Source of the DNA: Acidobacteriota bacterium
Lineage (GTDB): Bacteria; Acidobacteriota; Vicinamibacteria; Vicinamibacterales; UBA823
DNA: 6,404 nucleotides
Assembly: GCA_003509065.1 (NCBI GenBank)
Contig: DODG01000383.1
Coordinates: forward strand, 1-6,404
Reading direction: 5' to 3'
Part shown: piece by piece, positions 1 to 6,327 of the stretch
Position numbering within the stretch: the stretch's first letter is position 1
Layout of the letters: the number at the start of each line of letters is the position of its first letter
Translations under genes and position numbers: made by a program
Notes under the pieces: model-generated
What the model was told of the DNA's origin: nothing
Databases searched by the model: none
The model's input: only the letters and a program-made list of their open reading frames with translations

Positions 1-206
1 TACTCATTGTTGCTGGGATGGGCCAGAGACTCTAGTGCTACGGCTTCTTTTAGGCAGACAGATAGTCCGGAGCAGTTGAGAAACTGGGGAAAGTGACAGG
101 CACCCGTCAATGTCAGTTCCGATCGGGCAGACGCCACTAAATCCAGCACCACCTGACTATCGAGCTCATGAATGGGATAGCGAACTGAATTAACAATGGA
201 GTTCAT
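1..206 (-). CDS. Partial CDS (N-terminus only): possible HalD/BesD-like / phytanoyl-CoA dioxygenase-type 2OG-Fe(II) oxygenase
   Basis: Reading the minus strand from the ATG at 206-204, the frame stays open for 68 codons to the window edge, so the gene is cut and its C-terminus lies to the left. The translation begins MNSIVNSVRYPIHELDS, continues with ELTLTGACHFPQFL at about residues 40-53, and then runs into a helical-looking stretch ending HPSNNE. The order 'YP-x-HELDS, a helix with an LV..AR.EL pattern, TGAC-hydrophobic-FL' resembles the start of phytanoyl-CoA dioxygenase-like proteins of the HalD/BesD type. These use Fe(II) and 2-oxoglutarate to hydroxylate or, in some members, halogenate small molecules. 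This is recalled family resemblance, not a search. The metal-binding HxD/E...H residues fall outside the window, so hydroxylase and halogenase cannot be told apart. No good Shine-Dalgarno precedes the ATG. The gene is divergent from the hydrolase gene at 401. It could instead be an unrelated hypothetical protein. Confidence 0.55.
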   Translation of the reverse strand, partial: MNSIVNSVRYPIHELDSQVVLDLVASARSELTLTGACHFPQFLNCSGLSVCLKEAVALESLAHPSNNE

Positions 207-224
207 GACTGATTGACAAGAATC

Positions 225-336
225 GTATTAATAATTGATGACTAGGGAATGTATGTACGGGAAATCTTATTATTACTATGGCTGACTTGCCAAGTAGTAC
301 GCATTTGTTGTTGTTACCAGGACAGTGGTATTAATA
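225..336. repeat. Two copies of GTATTAATA in the divergent spacer
   Basis: The 9-mer GTATTAATA occurs at 225-233 and again at 328-336, starts 103 bases apart. Its core TATTAATA is self-complementary, as are many operator half-sites. The right copy overlaps the candidate plus-strand -10 region, and the left copy lies just upstream of the leftward start codon. In such AT-rich sequence this may be chance. Confidence 0.25.
264..293 (-). promoter_or_regulatory. Candidate sigma70-like promoter for the leftward partial gene
   Basis: On the minus strand, TTGGCA (293-288, 5 of 6 to the -35 consensus) lies 18 bases before TAAGAT (269-264, 4 of 6 to the -10 consensus). It would fire towards the start codon at 206. 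It sits in the AT-rich divergent spacer where a promoter is expected. Matches this weak occur by chance, so it is only a candidate. Confidence 0.3.
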
Positions 337-340
337 GAAT
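311..340 (+). promoter_or_regulatory. Candidate sigma70-like promoter for the CocE/NonD hydrolase gene
   Basis: TTGTTA (311-316, 4 of 6 to TTGACA) is followed after 18 bases by TAGAAT (335-340, 5 of 6 to TATAAT), about 60 bases before the ATG at 401. The -10 match is good and the -35 is weak. It lies inside the divergent spacer, so both outward genes could share a regulator bound here, but no convincing operator is visible. Confidence 0.35.
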
Positions 341-400
341 ACTACAAATGCAGATTGTCGCGAATCCAGTAAGATCAAATTTCGATCGTCGAGAAAACAA

Positions 401-2437
401 ATGAAAGAAAATGATATCTCAATTGTTAGCGCGTTTCCGAGAATAGTTCGAGAAATTGAAAATATGTTTATACCTTTAGCAGAAGGGATACGCCTCGCTG
501 CCCGTATTTGGCTACCCGAAGATGCCGAGCAAGATCCAGTGCCTGCAATCTTGGAGTTCCTACCTTACCGAAAACGTGACGGCACCTCGGAACGCGACGC
601 ACTGACCCACCCCTATTACGCAGGGCATGGATACGCGTGTGTTCGGGTCGACATGCGCGGCGCAGGTGATTCCGAGGGCATTCTGGAAGACGAGTACCTG
701 AAGGTCGAACAGGACAACGCACTCGAAGTATTGGAATGGATCGCGACACAACCTTGGTGTAGTGGACAGACTGGCATGATTGGTATCTCGTGGGGTGGAT
801 TCAATGGTCTACAGATTGCGGCTCGTCGACCGCCTTCATTGAAGGCTATCGTCACAATCGCCTCGACAGATGATCGCTATGCCGACGATATCCATTACAT
901 GGGTGGTGTCATGATTAATGATGCTATGTCGTGGGGCGCTACGATGTTTGCGTTTAATTCGAGACCGCCCGATCCCTCGAACGTTGGTGAAGGCTGGGAT
1001 GATCTGTGGATGGTACGGCTTGAGGCCAACGATCCCTGGTCGATGAAATGGCTCTCACATCAGACACGCGATGCATTTTGGCAACATGGGTCAGTCTGCG
1101 AAAACTACGCAGACATTGAATGTGCAGTCTACGCTGTCGGTGGCTGGGCAGACGGCTATTCCAATGCCATACCGAGAATGCTGGAAGGGTTGCATTGTCC
1201 CAAAAAAGGTCTTGTCGGCCCGTGGGCACACAAGTACCCCCATTTTGGGCTTCCAGGCCCACGTATCGGTTTTCTGCAGGACACACTGCGTTGGTGGGAT
1301 CACTGGCTGAAAAACAAAGATACGGGCATCATGGATGAGCCGCAATACCGGGTCTGGATGCAGGACAGTGCGCCGCCTGCGACCCGCTACCCGGTTCGAA
1401 ATGGCCGCTGGGTTGCAGAGCCGACCTGGTTGAGCGACCACATTCACTGTCAGAGGTTTCACTTAAATGACAAACGTTTAACCGAGGAAGCCAGTACGCC
1501 ACAAGAGGTCATCATTCATACACCACAAACCATGGGTGCTCGGCAGGGTGAATGGTGTGGACACGGGCTCGATCCAGATCTTCCAGCAGACCAGCGAGAG
1601 GATGATGGTTGTTCGGTCGTTTTTGAGACAGAACCACTTACCGAAACCATAGAAATACTTGGTGCGCCAGTATTGACGCTGCAGTTGAGTGCGGATCGAC
1701 CGAATGCTTTTATTGTTGCTCGACTGAACGATGTCGCACCGGATGGCGCATCCACGCGGGTGACGTATGGAGTGTTGAACTTGACCCATCGAACAAGTCA
1801 CGAGTTTCCGGAACCATTGGTGCCGGGGGAGACCTATGAGATTCGTCTTCAGCTAAACGATGTGGCTCAGGTGTTTCCCGTGGGGCACCGAATGCGCATC
1901 GCGTTATCAAACACGATGTGGCCGTTATTTTGGCCATCGCCGGAACTAGTAACGCTTACGCTGAAAACAGAAGGCAGTCATTTGGAACTGCCAATAAGAC
2001 CGCCTCGCGAGACAGATCAGAGCCTACGGCCTTTCGATCCGCCGGAAAGTGCTGAGCCTCAGGCTGCTGAGGAACTTGAACCGCCAAGTTACACGCGGTT
2101 GGTTGAGCGTGATGATGTGCTGTCCGAATCCCGCCTGACGGTCGTCGCCGATACAGGTATGGTCCGGTTGACTGATGTGGGCTGGGAACACGGCTCAATA
2201 TCGAGACAATATTATTCGATACGCGACGGCGACCCGAATTCCGCAAAAATAGACCTGCATTGGACGATGCGTTTTCGGAGACCGGATGCGGACCTAGATG
2301 TTAGAACCGAGACACGGTCCGGTTTGACTTCAACATCGACGCAATTTCATTTCACCGCGGAGATGGACGTATTCGAACACGAAGAGAAAACCTATTCCAG
2401 AACCTGGACCAAATCATTCGATCGGGAACTGAACTGA
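401..2437 (+). CDS. CocE/NonD-family serine hydrolase (peptidase S15 / X-Pro dipeptidyl-peptidase-like)
   Basis: Complete 678-residue alpha/beta-hydrolase of the family that includes cocaine esterase, glutaryl-7-ACA acylase, alpha-amino-acid ester hydrolases and X-prolyl dipeptidyl peptidases. These cleave ester or amide bonds through an acyl-enzyme. The catalytic domain covers about residues 20-310. The nucleophile is Ser130 in GISWGG (128-133). Asp251 in GGWADGY and His277 in GPWAH complete the triad. Tyr56 in LPYRKRD matches the tyrosine that helps form the oxyanion hole in CocE. A jelly-roll PepX_C-like domain follows from about 335 to 550. A further beta-rich tail of about 110 residues contains YYSIRDGDPNSA and ends near DREL, as in longer members of this family. 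The ATG at 401 is favoured because residues 12-38 (FPRIVREIEN...RLAARIWLP) match the usual N-terminus, although the ribosome site is weak (GAGAAAA). There is no signal peptide or membrane segment, so it is probably cytoplasmic. It is convergent with the dpp-like operon, which suggests that it processes an imported substrate. The natural substrate cannot be read from sequence. Confidence 0.95.
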   Translation: MKENDISIVSAFPRIVREIENMFIPLAEGIRLAARIWLPEDAEQDPVPAILEFLPYRKRDGTSERDALTHPYYAGHGYACVRVDMRGAGDSEGILEDEYLKVEQDNALEVLEWIATQPWCSGQTGMIGISWGGFNGLQIAARRPPSLKAIVTIASTDDRYADDIHYMGGVMINDAMSWGATMFAFNSRPPDPSNVGEGWDDLWMVRLEANDPWSMKWLSHQTRDAFWQHGSVCENYADIECAVYAVGGWADGYSNAIPRMLEGLHCPKKGLVGPWAHKYPHFGLPGPRIGFLQDTLRWWDHWLKNKDTGIMDEPQYRVWMQDSAPPATRYPVRNGRWVAEPTWLSDHIHCQRFHLNDKRLTEEASTPQEVIIHTPQTMGARQGEWCGHGLDPDLPADQREDDGCSVVFETEPLTETIEILGAPVLTLQLSADRPNAFIVARLNDVAPDGASTRVTYGVLNLTHRTSHEFPEPLVPGETYEIRLQLNDVAQVFPVGHRMRIALSNTMWPLFWPSPELVTLTLKTEGSHLELPIRPPRETDQSLRPFDPPESAEPQAAEELEPPSYTRLVERDDVLSESRLTVVADTGMVRLTDVGWEHGSISRQYYSIRDGDPNSAKIDLHWTMRFRRPDADLDVRTETRSGLTSTSTQFHFTAEMDVFEHEEKTYSRTWTKSFDRELN

Positions 2438-2444
2438 GTTCAGT
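2428..2444. repeat. Inverted repeat straddling the hydrolase stop codon
   Basis: ACTGAAC (2428-2434), TGA, GTTCAGT (2438-2444): perfect 7-base arms with a 3-base loop that is the stop codon itself (2435-2437). It could form a small hairpin at the mRNA 3' end. No run of T follows, so it is not a standard intrinsic terminator. It may be a weak terminator, a 3'-end protecting hairpin or coincidence. Confidence 0.3.
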
Positions 2445-2511
2445 ATGTCTCGATCGATGCCTACCCAAGCAACGATCTGAATATTGGCCCAATTGTGGAG
2501 CCGCACCAGTA

Positions 2512-2529
2512 TTTAACAAGCTAGTTAAA
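2512..2529. repeat. AT-rich inverted repeat in the convergent spacer
   Basis: TTTAAC (2512-2517) and GTTAAA (2524-2529) are perfect 6-base arms around a 6-base loop (AAGCTA), placed between the two convergent 3' ends. The stem would be weak, being mostly A/T, and no T tract follows on either strand. It could help bidirectional termination, but the evidence is thin. Confidence 0.25.
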
Positions 2530-2585
2530 GGCGGCACGGCACATGATGACTGGGCTGCAGGTCTGGTTAATAAATTTTGTCACAT

Positions 2586-3557
2586 TCATACAAACGGAAA
2601 ATGACATCTTACAGATCTGCCATCGGGCAAAGATTGTGATTTGGGAGGATCCCAACTGCAACGCTCTTGCTTGTGGGCGCACCGAGGATGAAATTCACAG
2701 CCTGCCGGGCGTTCACGTAAGCTTGGCACTTCGCCTTCAATAGAGACAAGCTCTCGACGTTTAGCTGGATCAGGTTGTGGCACCGCCGAAAGCAAAGCCT
2801 TTGTATAAGGATGAGCTGGGCGCTTAAAAATTGAGCGCGTATCGCCTTGTTCCACAAGGCGGCCAAGATACATTACTGCGATTCGATCGCTTACATGTTG
2901 AACAACAGGCAAGTTGTGAGTGATGATCAAATAGCTGATGCCAAGCTTTTGTTGTAAGTCGCGCATTAAGTTAAGTATTTCGCCTTGCACAGAAACATCG
3001 AGGCCTGCTGTCGGTTCATCGGCTATGATAAGTTTTGGAGATAGAGCAAGAGCACGGGCTACGCCGACTCTCCTGGCTTGGCCCCCCGATAATTCATGCG
3101 GAAATCGGTGTTTAAAGAAACTATTTAATCCGACTAGTTCCATTAGACGATCAGTCTCATTGTCTTTGATTGGAATTCCATGCACCTTGAAGGGTTCGGA
3201 AATTTGCGCTTGGATACTTCGCCGACGACTCAGAGACGCAACCGGATCTTGGAACATCATCGAGACATGTCGCCTGACCGATTTGTAAGCAGCTTCACTC
3301 AGACCGCAGAGTTCGGTGTCCTCAAACTGGATGCTGCCGTTATGTGGCCGTATCAGCCCAATGATGGATCGACCCAGCGTGGTTTTGCCTGAGCCACTCT
3401 CACCGACCAATGCCACAGTCTCGCGGGGCGCTATGCGTAAAGAAACATCCAGAACTGCGTCGATCCACGGATCTTTGACGTTTTGTAGTAGAGCAGCGAA
3501 TGACGACAGTGCCCGGAACCTTACGCCTAAGTCGGTAATTTTCAGTAGGTCAGCCAT
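2586..3557 (-). CDS. dppF: Peptide-type ABC importer, ATP-binding protein (DppF/OppF family)
   Basis: One of two cytoplasmic ATPases powering the importer encoded by this operon; 323 residues, the normal length. Walker A is GESGSGKTT (52-60), the Q-loop FQDP (102-105), the signature LSGGQ (156-160), Walker B LIIADE (176-181) followed by the D-loop TAGLD, and the switch histidine His214 in THN. All are intact, so it should be active. The C-terminal oligopeptide/dipeptide-transporter domain (about 235-323) has HPYTKALLSAVP and four cysteines (287, 293, 300, 318). Such cysteines bind a [4Fe-4S] cluster in some DppD-like proteins. The signature continues as GGQARR rather than the commoner GGQRQR, which marks a subgroup. 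A longer N-terminal loop (about 15-35) before the first core strand is common in the F-type subunit. The ATG at 3557 lies within the last codons of the upstream dppD (8-base overlap, ATGGCTGA), which suggests translational coupling. This is the last gene of the operon. The Dpp/Opp name gives the family only; the substrate is unknown. Confidence 0.94.
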   Translation of the reverse strand: MADLLKITDLGVRFRALSSFAALLQNVKDPWIDAVLDVSLRIAPRETVALVGESGSGKTTLGRSIIGLIRPHNGSIQFEDTELCGLSEAAYKSVRRHVSMMFQDPVASLSRRRSIQAQISEPFKVHGIPIKDNETDRLMELVGLNSFFKHRFPHELSGGQARRVGVARALALSPKLIIADEPTAGLDVSVQGEILNLMRDLQQKLGISYLIITHNLPVVQHVSDRIAVMYLGRLVEQGDTRSIFKRPAHPYTKALLSAVPQPDPAKRRELVSIEGEVPSLRERPAGCEFHPRCAHKQERCSWDPPKSQSLPDGRSVRCHFPFV

Positions 3558-4518
3558 TTTTCAATAGGTGGCATCGGGCTTCGTGCGTGGAATTTAACGC
3601 GACCATTGGTGGCTGCTGATGAGAACAGGTATCAAATTCCTCGGTGCATCGTGGGGCGAAGATGCAGCCAGGGGAAACCTTTTGCAGGTTGGGTACGTCC
3701 CCGGGAATAGTGGGTAAATCTTCAGTGAGTTCGCCTAGCCTAGCCGGATCACATTCGAGCAAGGCACGGGTATACGGATGGGAAGCTCTGTAGAAAAGGT
3801 CCTCAACATAAGCACTTTCAACAACCTCACCGGCATACATCACTATGACCTCGTCACATAGTTCTGCAATCAGGCCGAGGTTATGAGAGACGATGATGAT
3901 TGAGCCATCGAATGATTTTTTCAATTCTCTAAAAAGATGAATAATCTGAGCTTCCAGTGTCACGTCGAGTGCAGTAGTCGGCTCATCAGCGATTAACAGT
4001 TTAGGGTTCATCATGAGCGCCATAGCAATCGAGATACGCTGTCGCATACCACCACTGAACTGATGTGGATACTGGTCGACACGGTCACCGGCATCCGATA
4101 TCCCGACCCGATTCAGCATTTTGATTGCATTTTGACGTTTCTCTTTTTTAGACAGCGGTCGTCGATACTGGATGTCTATCATCTGTTGGCCGATCGAAAG
4201 CACTGGTGTTTGTGCGGTCATTGGATCTTGGAACACCATTGCAATCTCTTCGCCCCGTATTGCACGAAGCTCTTTTTCTTTCATTGTGAGAATATTGCGA
4301 CCTTCGAAATGAATCGTGCCGCCGAGCACATTGGCGTTGTTGGCGAGTAGTCGCATGACGGCAGACACTACCGTGCTCTTCCCTGAGCCACTTTCGCCCA
4401 CGATACCGACAATTCGATTTTGGGGCACGTCCAGATTTACATGGCGCAACGCATGTACTGGCCCATTGGGGGTCGAGAAGTCGACTGAAAGATTGTTTAC
4501 TGAAAGTACTGCTCCCAT
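3550..4518 (-). CDS. dppD: Peptide-type ABC importer, ATP-binding protein (DppD/OppD family)
   Basis: Partner ATPase of the importer; 322 residues, usual for DppD/OppD. Walker A is GESGSGKST (41-49), the Q-loop FQDP (96-99), the signature FSGGMRQR (154-161), Walker B LLIADE (174-179) followed by TTALD, and the switch histidine His212 in SHN. FSGGMRQR and ADEPTTALDVT are typical of the D-type subunit and separate it from the F-type neighbour. The C-terminal domain holds SHPYTRALLE and cysteines 285, 291, 298 and 316. Their spacing (x5, x6, x17) is identical to that in the dppF product, consistent with a [4Fe-4S] site in each. After the Q-loop it reads PMTAQTPVLSIG, where most relatives have a leucine-asparagine pair at the QT position. 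The ATG at 4518 follows the dppC stop (4526-4524) by five bases. The 3' end overlaps dppF by eight. The ribosome site is weak, so translation is probably coupled. Confidence 0.94.
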   Translation of the reverse strand: MGAVLSVNNLSVDFSTPNGPVHALRHVNLDVPQNRIVGIVGESGSGKSTVVSAVMRLLANNANVLGGTIHFEGRNILTMKEKELRAIRGEEIAMVFQDPMTAQTPVLSIGQQMIDIQYRRPLSKKEKRQNAIKMLNRVGISDAGDRVDQYPHQFSGGMRQRISIAMALMMNPKLLIADEPTTALDVTLEAQIIHLFRELKKSFDGSIIIVSHNLGLIAELCDEVIVMYAGEVVESAYVEDLFYRASHPYTRALLECDPARLGELTEDLPTIPGDVPNLQKVSPGCIFAPRCTEEFDTCSHQQPPMVALNSTHEARCHLLKNG

Positions 4519-4523
4519 GAGGC

Positions 4524-5402
4524 TCAGTCTCGGCGTTTCAGAGTTGGATCAAAGACATCGCGCAATGTTTCACCCATAAAAGTAAAACCGAGGGTTGTGA
4601 GAATAAGCGGTACTCCGCCGGCGACCAATAACCAAGGTGTATTACGAACGTACGCATAGCCGTCTGCAAGAATGGTACCCCAACTCGCGGTTGGCGGACG
4701 TACGCCAAGACCGAGAAAACTCAAACCCGATTCGATTGTTACTACTACTGGTATATCCATGCTGGCAAGGATCAACAGTGGGCCGATAACGTTGGGCAGA
4801 ATATGAAGATAGAGGATGCGGAACCACCCTGTGCCAATTGATCGCGCAGCAAGGACGAACTCATTCTCTCGGAGCGACATCGTTTGTGTACGAACTATAC
4901 GTGCGTAGACCGGGATGGATGTGATCACAACAACCAAGATCACCATGTTCAGACTGGGTCCTGTAAGTGTGATTATTGCGAGAGCAAGCATAATGGTGGG
5001 AAAGGAACGCACTGCGTCAAATATCAGAATCAGCAGGTTATCAAGCCAGCGAGGTCCATAACCGGCAATCATCCCAAGTAGCAAGCCGCCCAAAAGTGCA
5101 AGTGAGATTGACCAGGCAGCAACTTTTAAAGCAACTCTTGTACCATATAACACGCGAGTAAACGTATCGCGGCCGAGTTGATCAGCTCCGACCCAGTGTT
5201 CACTCGATGGTGGTGATAGGCGAGACTTAATATCAATAGTGTTTGGCGAGTAATCTGTTAGATACGGTGCAAAGATTGCTGCGAGAACCAAAATGACAAC
5301 CAGCACCAAGCCGAATACACCGAGTGGTTCACGGAAAAATTGCCGGTACGCAGTCGAGCTGGCCGGATTCTGGACCGAGGTATCAGAGATTGGCACGGAC
5401 AC
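4524..5402 (-). CDS. dppC: Peptide-type ABC importer, inner-membrane permease (DppC/OppC family)
   Basis: Second membrane permease of the importer; 292 residues, typical for DppC. The N-terminal OppC_N segment includes the first membrane helix (about 27-47). A periplasmic stretch follows, with HWVGADQLGRDTFTR (69-83), a hallmark of this family. Further helices lie at about 93-113, 122-147, 150-168, 205-225 and 255-278. The cytoplasmic EAA loop, which docks onto the ATPases, is at about 181-204 (EFVLAARSIG...HILPN). The C-terminus has the usual GETLRDVFDPTLKRR. The start codon is GTG at 5402-5400. A second GTG two codons later (5396) is an equally possible start, and no ATG is available before the first helix. 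The 5' end overlaps dppB by 20 bases (14 if the second GTG is used), so it is probably translated by ribosomes finishing dppB. It would pair with the dppB product to form the translocation channel. Confidence 0.94.
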   Translation of the reverse strand: MSVPISDTSVQNPASSTAYRQFFREPLGVFGLVLVVILVLAAIFAPYLTDYSPNTIDIKSRLSPPSSEHWVGADQLGRDTFTRVLYGTRVALKVAAWSISLALLGGLLLGMIAGYGPRWLDNLLILIFDAVRSFPTIMLALAIITLTGPSLNMVILVVVITSIPVYARIVRTQTMSLRENEFVLAARSIGTGWFRILYLHILPNVIGPLLILASMDIPVVVTIESGLSFLGLGVRPPTASWGTILADGYAYVRNTPWLLVAGGVPLILTTLGFTFMGETLRDVFDPTLKRRD

Positions 5403-6327
5403 GGGGATCCAGGATTGAGTTGAGCATATCTGCCATCAAAGCGCACAGCACAAATAATGCGGTGGTGACTAATACAGCACCCTGTACCACAGGAAAATTA
5501 CGCATTAGCACCATGTCATAGATTAGTTTGCCGATACCGGGCCGCGAAAAAACAATTTCTGCGAACAACGCGCCCGATAGCATGTTCCCGACTCCAACTC
5601 CAAGCAACGTGACAGTCGGTAAAATGGCAATCTTCAGAGCGTATTTGGAAACTATGGTGGTCTCTGGTAGCCCGTAGGCTTTGGCTGCGCGAATAAAGTT
5701 CTCTCCCATGACTTCCAACATTGATGCCCGAACCATACGAGCAATATAGCCAACCCAACCGAGGCCTAGTGCGAAGCCCGGTAGAATCAGGTGCTTAAGC
5801 TGGTCAGCGATATCGCCGGATTCACCAGCACCTAACGCAGGGAGAACTTTAAGAGTGACTGCAAATAGTAGCAGCGAATAAAGCGAAACAACAAAGGACG
5901 GAATCGCGATAGCACCAACGGTAATCACACCTACAAACCGGTCCAGGATACTGTTCCGGTGTAGCGCGGAGAAACACCCTAGAATGATTCCGAGTATTGC
6001 CGACCATCCTATGGCGACACAAACTAGAATCACGGTGTGAGGAAGCTGACTACTGACGATGTTTAGTACAGGCAAGCCGCTAAAAACGTCTTTGCCAAGG
6101 TTGCCGTGTAGAACGTGGCTAACAAATCTTCCATACTGCACGTAGATAGGTAGATCAATCCCCATACGCGCACGATATTCTTCTTTCATTTCGGTCGTCG
6201 CACGTGGTCCAAGAGCGATAGATACCGGATCGCCCGGAATCATGTGCGTGATGATGAAGAGAATTGACATCGCGACCGCTATAATGGCGACGGACAATCC
6301 AAGACGTCTTAAAAAATACAACCCCAT
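5383..6327 (-). CDS. dppB: Peptide-type ABC importer, inner-membrane permease (DppB/OppB family)
   Basis: First membrane permease of the importer; 314 residues, normal for DppB. The N-terminus MGLYFLRRLG leads into helix 1 (about 10-30) and then MIPGDPV, the conserved start of the family's periplasmic region. That region continues to GIDLPIYVQYGRFV (56-69) and GNLGKDVFSGLPV (75-87), the typical 'G-D-G-S'-like block with Lys-Asp in place of the usual residues. Further helices lie at about 97-118, 132-157, 180-198, 235-260 and 283-305. The EAA loop that contacts an ATPase is at about 209-232 (ENFIRAAKAYGL...). The C-terminus ends in ILDPRVR, as is usual. This is the first gene of the four-gene minus-strand operon; the ATG is at 6327-6325. 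No clear promoter or strong ribosome site is visible in the 77 bases upstream, so transcription may begin further right, for example ahead of a binding-protein gene. Confidence 0.94.
   Translation of the reverse strand: MGLYFLRRLGLSVAIIAVAMSILFIITHMIPGDPVSIALGPRATTEMKEEYRARMGIDLPIYVQYGRFVSHVLHGNLGKDVFSGLPVLNIVSSQLPHTVILVCVAIGWSAILGIILGCFSALHRNSILDRFVGVITVGAIAIPSFVVSLYSLLLFAVTLKVLPALGAGESGDIADQLKHLILPGFALGLGWVGYIARMVRASMLEVMGENFIRAAKAYGLPETTIVSKYALKIAILPTVTLLGVGVGNMLSGALFAEIVFSRPGIGKLIYDMVLMRNFPVVQGAVLVTTALFVLCALMADMLNSILDPRVRANL

Noticed and set aside
305..316. Short run of TTG triplets (TTGTTGTTGTTA)
   Set aside because: Four near-repeats of a triplet are too few to call a microsatellite. 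They probably only create overlapping weak -35-like sites.
1091..1462. Minus-strand open frame of 123 codons inside the hydrolase gene
   Set aside because: It is antisense to the conserved catalytic domain containing Asp251 and His277. The translation looks random and lacks any domain.
2483..2493. Small inverted repeat ATTG-GCC-CAAT in the convergent spacer
   Set aside because: Four-base arms occur often by chance, and there is no T tract after it, so it is not a supportable terminator.
2543..2743. Plus-strand open frame of 66 codons overlapping the 3' end of dppF
   Set aside because: It lies almost wholly antisense to the well-supported dppF coding sequence, shows no recognisable motif and has no ribosome site.
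2938..3288. Plus-strand open frame of 116 codons antisense to dppF
   Set aside because: The opposite strand encodes the conserved ATPase core, and the antisense translation has no family-like pattern. It is a coding shadow.
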